A stretch of 64,000 nt of DNA, from contig JACKAK010000007.1 in NCBI GenBank assembly GCA_020635115.1, positions 1 to 64,000 of the forward strand, written 5' to 3'. Origin of the DNA: Halobacteriovoraceae bacterium. Lineage in GTDB: Bacteria; Bdellovibrionota; Bacteriovoracia; Bacteriovoracales; Bacteriovoracaceae. The notes below the pieces were generated by a model. That model worked only from the letters and a program-made list of their open reading frames with translations, did not search any database and was not told the DNA's origin. This document shows positions 34,887-43,044 of this stretch, in pieces. Made by a program: the position numbers and the translations under genes. Within the stretch, counting starts at the first letter, position 1, and each line of letters opens with the position of its first letter.

Positions 34887-35417
34887 TTAGAATTCAAATG
34901 TCATGGTAGTAGCAGCTGCAAGTAGTGAAAAATAGGCCGTTCCAGCAATTACACTATGTGCCTTTAATATTCCTTCGACTTTTTCACCCTTTTTATATTT
35001 CTCGTTTGCTAAGTATCCTAAGACTGGAGCAAGTAGCATTGCTGGCCCGTGAATCCAAGCAAGTCTTTTGTGCCATTTCATATTCCAGCTTTCTTCTCTT
35101 TCACCATCTAGTTCGGGAGCGGCCAGTGCAAAACCAGCTGCTGTATAATAAAGCGCTCCACCCGCTATTCCTGACCATTTGTGAAAATCAGTTGATTTGC
35201 CCTCTTCACCTGATAAAATTGTGCCGGTTAAGACAGCAAGAGAACTTAGGGCCAAAATTTGATGTGTTTTAAGCATCGATTTTCTCTGTGTTACTTTCGC
35301 TGACATAACGGGATCAATTTTGACTTTAGATTCATCGAACTTTAGATCATCTAAAGATAGTTCATTTGCAAATAGTAAATTACTGCAGAAAAATGTTAAA
35401 AAGAGTAGGTGCTTCAT
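34887..35417 (-). CDS. Cytochrome b561/DUF4405-like membrane protein
   Basis: ATG 35417 (MKHLLFLTFF) is chosen; AGGA lies six bases upstream, giving 176 residues. A signal peptide (about 1-17, LLFANE) is followed by about 40 polar residues. Four hydrophobic segments then carry conserved-looking histidines (LKTHQILALSSLAVLTG, DFHKWSGIAGGALYYTAAG, MKWHKRLAWIHGPAML, LKAHSVIAGTAYFSLL). The regular placement of His at helix ends recalls b-type haem proteins, but haem binding is not proven. It precedes the frameshifted YceI-like gene by nine bases, as the b561-type gene precedes yceI in E. coli. Confidence 0.55.
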   Translation of the reverse strand: MKHLLFLTFFCSNLLFANELSLDDLKFDESKVKIDPVMSAKVTQRKSMLKTHQILALSSLAVLTGTILSGEEGKSTDFHKWSGIAGGALYYTAAGFALAAPELDGEREESWNMKWHKRLAWIHGPAMLLAPVLGYLANEKYKKGEKVEGILKAHSVIAGTAYFSLLAAATTMTFEF

Positions 35418-35704
35418 AAAATATCCTGATGAGAGTTGATTTATTGAATGTATTGAAATGTACGCTAGATAAAATTGCAAGAAATAAATGCAAATAAACA
35501 TATATTTTTTATTTTGTAAATTTGATTTAATCCTAACAAATGCTTAGAAAATAAGTTTAAAAACAGGGGAGCTTAAGTTGAGATACATTTTTATTTCGAA
35601 GAAAGTGAGTCTAGCAGTTTTGAAAAACAGACAAGTTTACATGTTATATTTTTTTAAAAAATAGGAAGTGTATGATTTTTCCAAAATACTTAATTTTTGT
35701 TAGA

Positions 35705-35908
35705 CTATTTGTTTTTATTTTTTCTTTCTGCCCGAATAGATGCAAAGATTGATACAATATACACAATAAAAACAGGGATTAAATTGTTATAGATAAAATC
35801 TTCAAGTGATAATGTTTTTTCAAACCTATATTCATAATATGAACGATAACCAAAAATATAGATTAATATAAAGACTCCACCCCAAAGAACAGTACCCTTA
35901 GTTTTCAC
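35705..35908 (-). CDS. Small two-helix membrane protein
   Basis: 67 residues with two hydrophobic helices (TVLWGGVFILIYIFGYRSYY and LIPVFIVYIVSIFASIRAE) and a basic tail RKNKNK. No family is recognised. It starts with a four-base overlap (ATGA) on the 189-residue gene upstream, so the two are translated together. A small hydrophobic partner directly after a larger unknown protein is an arrangement seen in effector-immunity pairs; that is inference only. Confidence 0.5.
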   Translation of the reverse strand: MKTKGTVLWGGVFILIYIFGYRSYYEYRFEKTLSLEDFIYNNLIPVFIVYIVSIFASIRAERKNKNK

Positions 35909-36474
35909 AAGGAGAATCTCTTTTTAAAACTGCTGCCTGAAGCTAAATTTAGAAAAAGTTCATTATTTAATTCATTCAAATTATATTTATTATTATGAGT
36001 CGCAAAAAATTGAGTGACTCCTGATATATTTACAATTTCTATAATTACTTTTTCAGTGTATTGAGAATTTCCTACAACATCATGTAAATATTTTCTAAAT
36101 ATTCTTATCTTTAATTCCCAACCTTTTAGCACTTTTGGAACTTTAACAGCGGCTTGCAACTCATCTTTACCAATTGCTATTGCAATGACGGCGGCAATTT
36201 TGGGATTATAAAATGAAGTTAAAGCACTAATTAGAACAGTTATTGCATGTCCTGCAAACCTAATATTATCATCCAATAATTTATTCCATTTTAAAACAGC
36301 TTCATCTGTATGAAATTCTAGCAAATACTCATGCGTGACACCTACGTTGTTTGAGATAGAACACCTAGGTTCTTTGCCTGTTCCCATCCATCGTCCACCA
36401 TCTGTCCAATTTGAAATTCGATTACACTCGTTTTTTAAAACCTCTATATCACGAAAGTTAAGAACTTTTAGCAT
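35905..36474 (-). CDS. Hypothetical protein with one internal hydrophobic stretch
   Basis: 189 residues without signal peptide. The N-terminal half is polar and contains WTDGGRWMGTGKEPRCSISN. Residues about 74-100 are hydrophobic (HAITVLISALTSFYNPKIAA and VIAIAIG), and the C-terminal half is mixed and ends in a basic SSFKKRFSL. I do not recognise it. Its stop overlaps the start of the two-helix membrane protein by four bases. The hydrophobic stretch with a central Pro could be a membrane hairpin. Confidence 0.5.
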   Translation of the reverse strand: MLKVLNFRDIEVLKNECNRISNWTDGGRWMGTGKEPRCSISNNVGVTHEYLLEFHTDEAVLKWNKLLDDNIRFAGHAITVLISALTSFYNPKIAAVIAIAIGKDELQAAVKVPKVLKGWELKIRIFRKYLHDVVGNSQYTEKVIIEIVNISGVTQFFATHNNKYNLNELNNELFLNLASGSSFKKRFSL

Positions 36475-36710
36475 TGTGGACCTTTATTCAACTTATATCT
36501 TTACATTCAATAAATAAAAAATAATTCGACGAGTGTTGCTATAACACGTAAAAAGTTAAGGATATAGAGTAGAATTAAGTGATTGTAAATATCACCATGT
36601 AAGTAACTTAGATGACTCTAAAAGCTTATTTTCTCAAAAATCTCCCTAAGCTTGCTTCTTTTTTATTGTGGTGCGTTTGTGTTGAGAGGGGCATTAATTG
36701 GTGAAAATTC

Positions 36711-37610
36711 TTATTTTTGTGTCCAGAATTTATAAATTTGTAATGCACTTTCAACAGTTTCTTGATCATGAGCGTAGTATTGAAGGGATTTTTCAAGATG
36801 GTTGATAAAATAATTTTTTTGTTCTTGGGTTAAGTAATGTAAATAGGGGTGGACAGTTTGTTTGAGCCTCAGGTGGAGTTTAGGTATTGCCAAAAAATCT
36901 TCAATTAATAAAACAATGGCCTCAGAAAGAAGGTTTAAAGCTTTGTCCATTTGATTATCATTTATAGCAATACTCATACTTTGTAGATTATCTTTTAAAA
37001 CTTTTCTGTATTGGTAGAATATATTTTTTGAAATTTGGTCATTTGTAGTTTCAATTTTTTGAGTTATATTCCAAGATCGTCCTAAATGGTCATATAAAGG
37101 GCCTTTTTTCTTAATATTTTGTAGACCTTCTAAAGCAAATGAAAGTTGCCTATATTTAGGGGCCAATCTTTCCCATATTGGTGCTCCAAATATGATAACT
37201 CCAAAAATTGAAATCTGAGTGACTATTGTAGAGAGAAACTTCAAATTGTCAGGTAAATTATCCAAGAGATATTGGCCACTATAGGCCGAAAGTACCATGA
37301 TGAAGATTATAAACATGAGGGCGATTATTCTCTGTTTCGTTTCATGAATTTCATGGAGAGAACTCTCAAAAGCACTACTTTTATCACCGTTGTATTTTTG
37401 TAAATCATTTAAGAGTTTATTTACTTTTTTAGACAAAATCCATAGGTAGATTTTTGTATTTTTATCGAGTTTATAGTGTTTAAATAATTCTTTAACTTCA
37501 TTTTCACTGAATTTATTCGAATTGATTTTTGTTAAAAAAAATTCACATTTGGGACTGGAAGCAAAAAGCAATTGGGGAATGAGAATTAAAATGAAAATTT
37601 TTCTGAACAT
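36711..37610 (-). CDS. Unknown exported/membrane protein controlled by a B12 riboswitch-like leader
   Basis: ATG 37610 is chosen over the GTG six bases upstream because GAGG lies five bases before it; 299 residues. A signal peptide (MFRKIFILILIPQLLFASS) precedes a polar segment and two transmembrane helices (about 95-115, IIALMFIIFIMVLSAYSGQY; about 128-147, STIVTQISIFGVIIFGAPIW). A long helical domain to the C-terminus follows. I do not recognise a family and see no cobalamin-transport motif. Directly upstream lies a cobalamin aptamer-like leader whose last hairpin overlaps the ribosome site, so expression probably falls when B12 is plentiful. It is read in the same direction as the LETM1-like gene before it. 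Confidence 0.6.
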   Translation of the reverse strand: MFRKIFILILIPQLLFASSPKCEFFLTKINSNKFSENEVKELFKHYKLDKNTKIYLWILSKKVNKLLNDLQKYNGDKSSAFESSLHEIHETKQRIIALMFIIFIMVLSAYSGQYLLDNLPDNLKFLSTIVTQISIFGVIIFGAPIWERLAPKYRQLSFALEGLQNIKKKGPLYDHLGRSWNITQKIETTNDQISKNIFYQYRKVLKDNLQSMSIAINDNQMDKALNLLSEAIVLLIEDFLAIPKLHLRLKQTVHPYLHYLTQEQKNYFINHLEKSLQYYAHDQETVESALQIYKFWTQK

Positions 37611-37616
37611 GCCCAC

Positions 37617-37735
37617 CTCGCGAGACTAAATGACGGGGTCTGACTTACACCGATTGGTGATTACAGTTGCGCGACAGTGGCGGATTTACACCGCTCTTCA
37701 CCGTTTAAAACATTCACAGCAATCTATTCTGGTTT
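37617..37735 (-). promoter_or_regulatory. Cobalamin riboswitch-like leader (compact form)
   Basis: Read on the - strand, the leader contains GAAGAGCGGTGTAAATCCGC, CACTGTCGCGCAACTGTAAT and GGTGTAAGTCAGACCCCG. These match the conserved core of cobalamin riboswitches (GGAA..GGTG.AAATCC, CTGT.CCGCAACTGT, and the B12-box AAGTCAGAC). The large side domain of classical AdoCbl types is absent, so it resembles the compact class. Between the core and the start codon sits the palindrome CTCGCGAG (37617-37624), which covers part of the GAGG ribosome site and could act as the sequestering hairpin. It begins right at the stop of the LETM1-like gene. Confidence 0.8.
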
Positions 37736-38122
37736 TTCTTTTGTGTCCATGTTTTTTAGGCCAGAAGGTAATACATTAATACCTAATTTTTTGCCAAGAG
37801 TTACAATAAGTGGAATTGTAATCGGTGCAAAAGGAAGAAAGAGAAAAACGCCTAGACCAAGACTTTTGATTATATCTCTGAATTGTTCATTTGCAAAATC
37901 CATCTCTTCAGCGCTGGCCTGACCAATTGTATATTTACGATATATTTCAAGCATTTGTTTCGTTTCTTTGCTTTCCTTCGCTAGACCATTTTTGAGTTTA
38001 TTTAGTGACTCAATAAGAGTTGCTCGTTTGTCTTCTCTAGAATTATAGATAATCAAGAGTGAAGAGACTGCACGATAGAGATATTTTTTAATAGTAACCA
38101 CCAATTTTCTAAAAAAATTCAT
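37724..38122 (-). CDS. LETM1-like domain protein
   Basis: From ATG 38122 (MNFFRKLVVTIKKYLYRAVS) the protein has 132 residues; an upstream TTG start at 38143 is possible, and neither has a good ribosome site. The C-terminal GLGVFLFLPFAPITIPLIVT with GKKLGINVLPSGLKN is the core LETM1-like signature: an amphipathic Pro-containing membrane segment followed by LPS. Bacterial members are small and uncharacterised; mitochondrial LETM1 handles cation exchange. The N-terminal half is a basic helix plus coiled coil. It lies upstream of the riboswitch-controlled gene on the same strand. Confidence 0.65.
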   Translation of the reverse strand: MNFFRKLVVTIKKYLYRAVSSLLIIYNSREDKRATLIESLNKLKNGLAKESKETKQMLEIYRKYTIGQASAEEMDFANEQFRDIIKSLGLGVFLFLPFAPITIPLIVTLGKKLGINVLPSGLKNMDTKEKPE

Positions 38123-38212
38123 GCAAGAAATTACATCTAACAAGCTTAAATGTCATCATATCAAGATCAAGTTTATAAAGAATTTAACGTAATGAGGGCC
38201 GCAGCTTTTAAA

Positions 38213-38287
38213 TGGTGGTCGGTACAAGGATTGAACTTGTGACCCCTTCGATGTCAACGAAGTGCTCTCCCACTGAGCTAACCGACC
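38213..38287 (-). tRNA. tRNA-Val (GAC)
   Basis: On the - strand a full cloverleaf: acceptor GGTCGGT/ACCGACC, D-arm GCTC..GAGC, anticodon arm CTTCG-TTGACAT-CGAAG with anticodon GAC, T-arm ACAAG-TTCAATC-CTTGT. The 3' CCA is encoded (38213-38215). No intron or mismatch is seen. Confidence 0.95.
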
Positions 38288-38359
38288 GAGTGAATTCGTA
38301 TGGTGACAGAGACTACTAAAAGAAAAGCAGAAAGTAAATGTGAATGTTTTAAATGAGTT

Positions 38360-40078
38360 TTGTTTTTAAACAGGATTGCCGAGTTTCGTTTGGGCCTTTA
38401 TAATCAATTTATGCCTCATAGACTTGGTCACTCATTATTAAAACTTATCGCATTGCAATTAAAAGATTATGCTCATTACTATATTTTTGCTTTAATTACA
38501 CTTATACTCACTCATTATATTCAAAGTCATCTCCCTTTTATGGCCAAAGAAATAGCCGACTTAATAGAAAAGGGGAGTCATGAATTTCCCTTTATCGCGC
38601 TACTTTTACTTGCTCTTGGAATAATTCTTTTTCGTACAAGTTCAAGACTACTTTTTTTCTATCCGGCCAGAGTAATGCAACGCAATCTTAGAGTAGAAAT
38701 ACTAGAAAAACTAGAGGAGACAATTCCTGAACGTTATAGAAACTATTCAGATGGACAGATTTTTCAAACAGTCTATAACGACTTTGAACAAATTAGAACC
38801 CTAGTTGGATTTGCTCTTCTCCAATTTGGTAATATTGTAATCGCTTGTGCAATCTTAATACCTAAACTATCGTCCCTTTCTCCAAAACTTTTGATTGCAC
38901 TTTCTCCTATGCTCATAACATTTTTAATTTTTACACTCATAGTTTCAAATAATAGAAAATACTTTAAGGCATCTCAAGATATGGCCGCAGAAGTTCAAAA
39001 TCATATTATGGAGTCATATAAGGGGAAGGCCACTATCAAAAATTATCAGGCCGAAAAAGCTTTCCTTGAAATTTTTAGAACTCATAGTTTTAAAGAACTA
39101 TATAATTCATTTAAAGGCGGCATTAGTATATCCATCTCGATGCCTCTTATTCCATTAGGAGTAGGACTTTCTCTGATTTGGGGAGCAATGATTATAAAAG
39201 ATCTTGATTTAGGAACAACACATTTAATAACTTTTTCAGGTTTTTCATTTTTATTTTTAGAACCACTTATGTTTGTCTCGTGGATTGGTGTTGTCACAGT
39301 GAGTGCTCTAGCATCTTGGAAGAGAATTAGGGAACTTCTTATTATTTTAGAAACTCAAAGTGATCTTGAAAAGAAATTAAAAATGAACAACTCTGATGTT
39401 CAAAAGAAGACTGAGTTTGAGTTTAATTTGAATTTTTGGGATAAAACCTTGAAAGTCGTGATTCCTAAAAATAAAATAAGTGTCCTAATTGGCAAAACTG
39501 GTTGTGGGAAATCTGAGATTCTCAAACAAATCGCTCTTTGTTTGAAACAAGAAGGAGTTCAAACATCTTACGTCTCTCAGGCCCCCTACCTCTATAATGA
39601 TAGGCTTACGGACAATATATTTTTGGGGCATATACCAACAGATGAGCAACTGAAACAAGCAAAATGGCTCTTAGAACTTTTTGAACTAACCTATATTAAT
39701 CGGGATTTATCAGAATTGATGAAAATGGAAATAGGGGAGAATGGAAAGAGGCTTTCTGGAGGACAGTCAAAAAGATTAGCATTGATAAGGAGTTTGATCC
39801 TACCGAGTCAAGTCATCATTTGGGACGACCCGTTTTCATCTGTAGATGTCATCCTAGAGAAAAGTATATTTTTAAAATTAAAAGAGTCTAATATTTTTCA
39901 AGGAAAAACAGTTATCATGTGCGGGCATCGACTCACAACGGTTAAGCATGCAGATAATTTAATTTATCTTTGTCACGAAAATGATTCTGTAGGAATTTTA
40001 GAACAAGGTAGTGTTGAGAAATTATTATCAATAAAAAATGGGCCTAGTTATGAGTTTTTCGAAAAACAGATGGTTTGA
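38360..40078 (+). CDS. ABC exporter half-transporter (degenerate catalytic site partner)
   Basis: Up to 572 residues; the true start may be ATG 38411 (MPHRLGHSLL), as the first frame start is a TTG and neither has a clear ribosome site. An N-terminal six-helix exporter domain (about 35-310) precedes the ATPase domain: Walker A LIGKTGCGKS, Q-loop VSQAPYL, signature LSGGQSKRLAL, Walker B VIIWDDPFSS, H-loop MCGHRLT. The residue after Walker B is Asp (WDDP) where the catalytic Glu normally lies. That is typical of the weak site in heterodimeric exporters. It overlaps the next gene by 41 bases; the two surely form one transporter. The substrate is unknown. Confidence 0.88.
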   Translation: MFLNRIAEFRLGLYNQFMPHRLGHSLLKLIALQLKDYAHYYIFALITLILTHYIQSHLPFMAKEIADLIEKGSHEFPFIALLLLALGIILFRTSSRLLFFYPARVMQRNLRVEILEKLEETIPERYRNYSDGQIFQTVYNDFEQIRTLVGFALLQFGNIVIACAILIPKLSSLSPKLLIALSPMLITFLIFTLIVSNNRKYFKASQDMAAEVQNHIMESYKGKATIKNYQAEKAFLEIFRTHSFKELYNSFKGGISISISMPLIPLGVGLSLIWGAMIIKDLDLGTTHLITFSGFSFLFLEPLMFVSWIGVVTVSALASWKRIRELLIILETQSDLEKKLKMNNSDVQKKTEFEFNLNFWDKTLKVVIPKNKISVLIGKTGCGKSEILKQIALCLKQEGVQTSYVSQAPYLYNDRLTDNIFLGHIPTDEQLKQAKWLLELFELTYINRDLSELMKMEIGENGKRLSGGQSKRLALIRSLILPSQVIIWDDPFSSVDVILEKSIFLKLKESNIFQGKTVIMCGHRLTTVKHADNLIYLCHENDSVGILEQGSVEKLLSIKNGPSYEFFEKQMV

Positions 40079-41798
40079 ATTTATTCAATTTAAAAATTCA
40101 TCGCTTGTTTTTTCAGGAATTTTAATTTCTTTTGTCCTCTCTATTATTACAGGGTTATTTGTTCCAGGGTTCATCGCAAAATTAGGTGAAACATATTCGA
40201 ATGGGAGCTCGTTTAATCAATCTTTACAGAACTTGGGACTTTTATTAATCGTAATCTACTTGAATAGAGTTCTCTATCAATTGATCATAAACTACTTCGT
40301 CAGAGAATTAGTTGCCTCTGTTCGCAGTAAACTTTATGAAAAATGGATCACTTCTTATGAAATTAAAACGAGTGGTATGCAAAAAGATGACAAGTTTCCG
40401 ATGGGAGAAGTTATCGCAAGAATTATCTCTGATACTGAATCTTTTAGAGATTTAGTGACTTCAGGTAGTTTTGGTATAGTTATTGATATTCTTTTTGTTA
40501 TTTCAGGATTGATTGGTTTTATTAAACTCAATTTTACCTCTGGAATATTTTTAGGAGTGATTGAATTACTTGCGGCCTTTGGTCTTATTTTTGGCTCAAA
40601 ATATATGAGAGATATTTTTCAAAAAGTTAGGGCCGCTAGAGGAAAAGTTTCACGGGCCGTTGCCAATGTTGTTGGTGGGCTAGGTGAAGCTCATTACATG
40701 GACAATCAAAAATACGCTAGTAAAAAAGGTAGTTTTTATTTCGATGACTTCCTTAAAAAACAATTGATGGCCAATGTTTGGGACGCCTCTTTTTATTCAC
40801 TCGCTGAATCATTATTTCCGGTATTTTTAGTGCTTATTGTTCTTATCTTTCCCTACTCAAAAATCACAGAGACTGCCGTTATTATTGCCATTATTGATCT
40901 TATTCAAAGGTCCATAGGCCCGATAAAAGATATTGCTTCAAAAATTGCTAATATTCAAAGAGCAATAACGGGGTTTAACAGAATTTCAGAATTTCAGGAT
41001 CATCTAGATGAAGGGGCCCATTCTCCACTTGAACATAAAGAACTGAATATCAATTTTAAAGAACTTAAGATCAATATCAAACACTTCTCTTATAGTGGAA
41101 ATAGTGCAGAGTTTTCTCTTGATGATATTGAATTTAGTGGTTCAAAAGGTGAACTGATTGGCCTTGTCGGACTTTCTGGTTCAGGTAAGTCAACAGTGCT
41201 TAATATTTTATCAGGAAATATTATACCAAAAGAAGGTGAGATTAAAATATCTAGCGACAAAGAAGTTCTCTCTTTTCCCGGAGAAACAATTGAAGATATT
41301 ATTAACTACCGATATCTCGTGGGCATTGTTTCTCAAGATTCTCATATCTTTACAAAACCAATGTATTTTAATCTAACTCTAAGCGATAATGATAACCCAG
41401 ATTTTTATAAATTTTGGGATTTTGTCTGTGAACAGATACCATACGTGAAAATTTGGAATGAATATTTGCAAAAAGAACTAAATACTAATGAACTTTCTTT
41501 AGGGCAAAAACAACTCATTTGTGCTTTGAGAGCATGTTTTCTCAAAAGACCGATTGTGTTATTTGATGAAATATCTTCTGCCCTTGATTCAAATTTAGAA
41601 GAAGCTCTTCGCAAAGTTATTTTATTAGTCCAGAAACAAAGCTTAACAATTATTGTGGCCCATCGTTTTGAGACGATAATTCAGGCCAATAAAATAGTCA
41701 TTTTAGAAAAAGGACGTAAAGTGGGAGAGGGGGTGCACGATAATTTGATCAAAACTCATCCTACTTATCAGCAATTTATATCACATTTGACTCACTAA
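40038..41798 (+). CDS. ABC exporter half-transporter (catalytic partner)
   Basis: 586 residues, perhaps starting a few codons in (MSFSKNRWFEFIQ). Six-helix domain (about 20-320), then an ATPase domain with Walker A GLVGLSGSGKSTVL, Q-loop GIVSQDSHIF, signature LSLGQKQLICAL, Walker B PIVLFDEISSALD with the catalytic Glu, H-loop IVAHRFE. Signature LSLGQ instead of LSGGQ is a mild change. It starts within the preceding half-transporter gene. Together they resemble heterodimeric lipid, peptide or drug exporters. Confidence 0.9.
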   Translation: MGLVMSFSKNRWFEFIQFKNSSLVFSGILISFVLSIITGLFVPGFIAKLGETYSNGSSFNQSLQNLGLLLIVIYLNRVLYQLIINYFVRELVASVRSKLYEKWITSYEIKTSGMQKDDKFPMGEVIARIISDTESFRDLVTSGSFGIVIDILFVISGLIGFIKLNFTSGIFLGVIELLAAFGLIFGSKYMRDIFQKVRAARGKVSRAVANVVGGLGEAHYMDNQKYASKKGSFYFDDFLKKQLMANVWDASFYSLAESLFPVFLVLIVLIFPYSKITETAVIIAIIDLIQRSIGPIKDIASKIANIQRAITGFNRISEFQDHLDEGAHSPLEHKELNINFKELKINIKHFSYSGNSAEFSLDDIEFSGSKGELIGLVGLSGSGKSTVLNILSGNIIPKEGEIKISSDKEVLSFPGETIEDIINYRYLVGIVSQDSHIFTKPMYFNLTLSDNDNPDFYKFWDFVCEQIPYVKIWNEYLQKELNTNELSLGQKQLICALRACFLKRPIVLFDEISSALDSNLEEALRKVILLVQKQSLTIIVAHRFETIIQANKIVILEKGRKVGEGVHDNLIKTHPTYQQFISHLTH

Positions 41799-41874
41799 TA
41801 GATGTTTTCATTTCATTTTCTTATGAATAGAATAACCACTAACATTTTGTCCATGTTTTTAAGGAGTACATTTT

Positions 41875-42912
41875 ATGAAGAAGACTAAGTTTTTACTTGT
41901 CCTACCATTGGCCATAATGGCGATTTTCTCTTGTACAAAGGAAGTTGTTTCACAAACAAAGTATATATTCAAAGGGCCATCTACAAACAAACTAGTGGCC
42001 AAGTCAAAAACATTTCAAATAAATGAGGCAGAGTTCTATAAAGATATTCGTTCGGATATTTATGAGGCCGAAATGAAAGTTTTTGAAATTAAAATGAATC
42101 GCCTGAAATCACTAGTTTTAGAAAAACTAGTGATGAATGATCCACAAAGAAAAAATATGACAAATGATCAATTTATGGATGAGTTCATTGCTAAAGGAAT
42201 TAGTGTAAAACCATCTGATATCGATGATTTTGTTAAAGAAAGAAAAATTCCCTCAACTCATTTAAATGAGCAAATGAAAGAAAGAATTAAAAGTTTTTTA
42301 GAACTTGAAAAGAAAAAAGAAGCAGTTGAAAAATGGGTTGCACAAAAAGTGGGAGATGCTGGAATAGAAGTTTTTCTAGATGAACCTCAAAGACCTATCT
42401 TTAAAGTAGATGCAGGAAATGCACCCTTTTTAGGAGACAAAGATGCAAAGGTCACGATTGTAGAATTCTCTGATTTTCAGTGCCCATTTTGTCAGAAAGG
42501 TGCTGAAATAATGACGGAAATTAAGAAAAAATACGGAAATAAAGTAAAAATAGTTTTTAAAAATTTCCCATTACCTTTTCATAATAATGCACTTATCGCA
42601 GCACAATCAGCATTATGTGCTCATGAACAAGATTCAAAAAACTTTTGGAAAATGCATGATGTAATGTTTGCAGATCAGGCCAAACTTTCAGAGTCTGATT
42701 TGAAAGAAAGCGCTAAAAAATTAGCTCTTGATATGACAAAGTTTGAATCTTGTTTAAGTTCAAAAAAATATGAAAAACAAGTTCAGATGGATATGGAAGA
42801 GGGAAAAAATATAGGTGTGAAATCGACACCAACCTTTTTCGTTAATGGTAAATTAATTAATGGAGCTCATCCTGTTGAGGTCTTTTCTGAGCTAATTGAT
42901 CAGGAATTATAG
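41875..42912 (+). CDS. DsbA-like thioredoxin-fold lipoprotein
   Basis: 345 residues. A lipoprotein signal ends in AIFSC (Cys20). Residues about 45-170 are helical, resembling the SurA-N-like/peptidyl-prolyl helper region found before such domains. Residues about 175-345 form a DsbA-type domain with VEFSDFQCPFCQKGAEIM (CPFC active site), FKNFPLPFHNNALIAAQ, and the cis-Pro loop GVKSTPTFFVNG. It would form or isomerise disulfides in the envelope. An AAGGAG site precedes the ATG and a good terminator follows, so it is a single-gene unit. Confidence 0.88.
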   Translation: MKKTKFLLVLPLAIMAIFSCTKEVVSQTKYIFKGPSTNKLVAKSKTFQINEAEFYKDIRSDIYEAEMKVFEIKMNRLKSLVLEKLVMNDPQRKNMTNDQFMDEFIAKGISVKPSDIDDFVKERKIPSTHLNEQMKERIKSFLELEKKKEAVEKWVAQKVGDAGIEVFLDEPQRPIFKVDAGNAPFLGDKDAKVTIVEFSDFQCPFCQKGAEIMTEIKKKYGNKVKIVFKNFPLPFHNNALIAAQSALCAHEQDSKNFWKMHDVMFADQAKLSESDLKESAKKLALDMTKFESCLSSKKYEKQVQMDMEEGKNIGVKSTPTFFVNGKLINGAHPVEVFSELIDQEL

Positions 42913-42927
42913 TCAATTGTTGAATTT

Positions 42928-42968
42928 ATCCCCCTAAGATCTCTTGATTGAGGGGGATTTTTCCTTTT
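42928..42968 (+). terminator. Rho-independent terminator after the DsbA-like gene
   Basis: Perfect 8-bp stem ATCCCCCT (42928-42935) / AGGGGGAT (42951-42958) with a 15-base loop, followed by TTTTTCCTTTTTTT. It lies 16 bases after the stop. Confidence 0.85.
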
Positions 42969-43044
42969 TTTCCTACCAGATTGTTACATCATCTTGCGTT
43001 ATGATAGAAGTGTGGCATTTTGCCTTCTTCTCAAGGTGTAAAAG

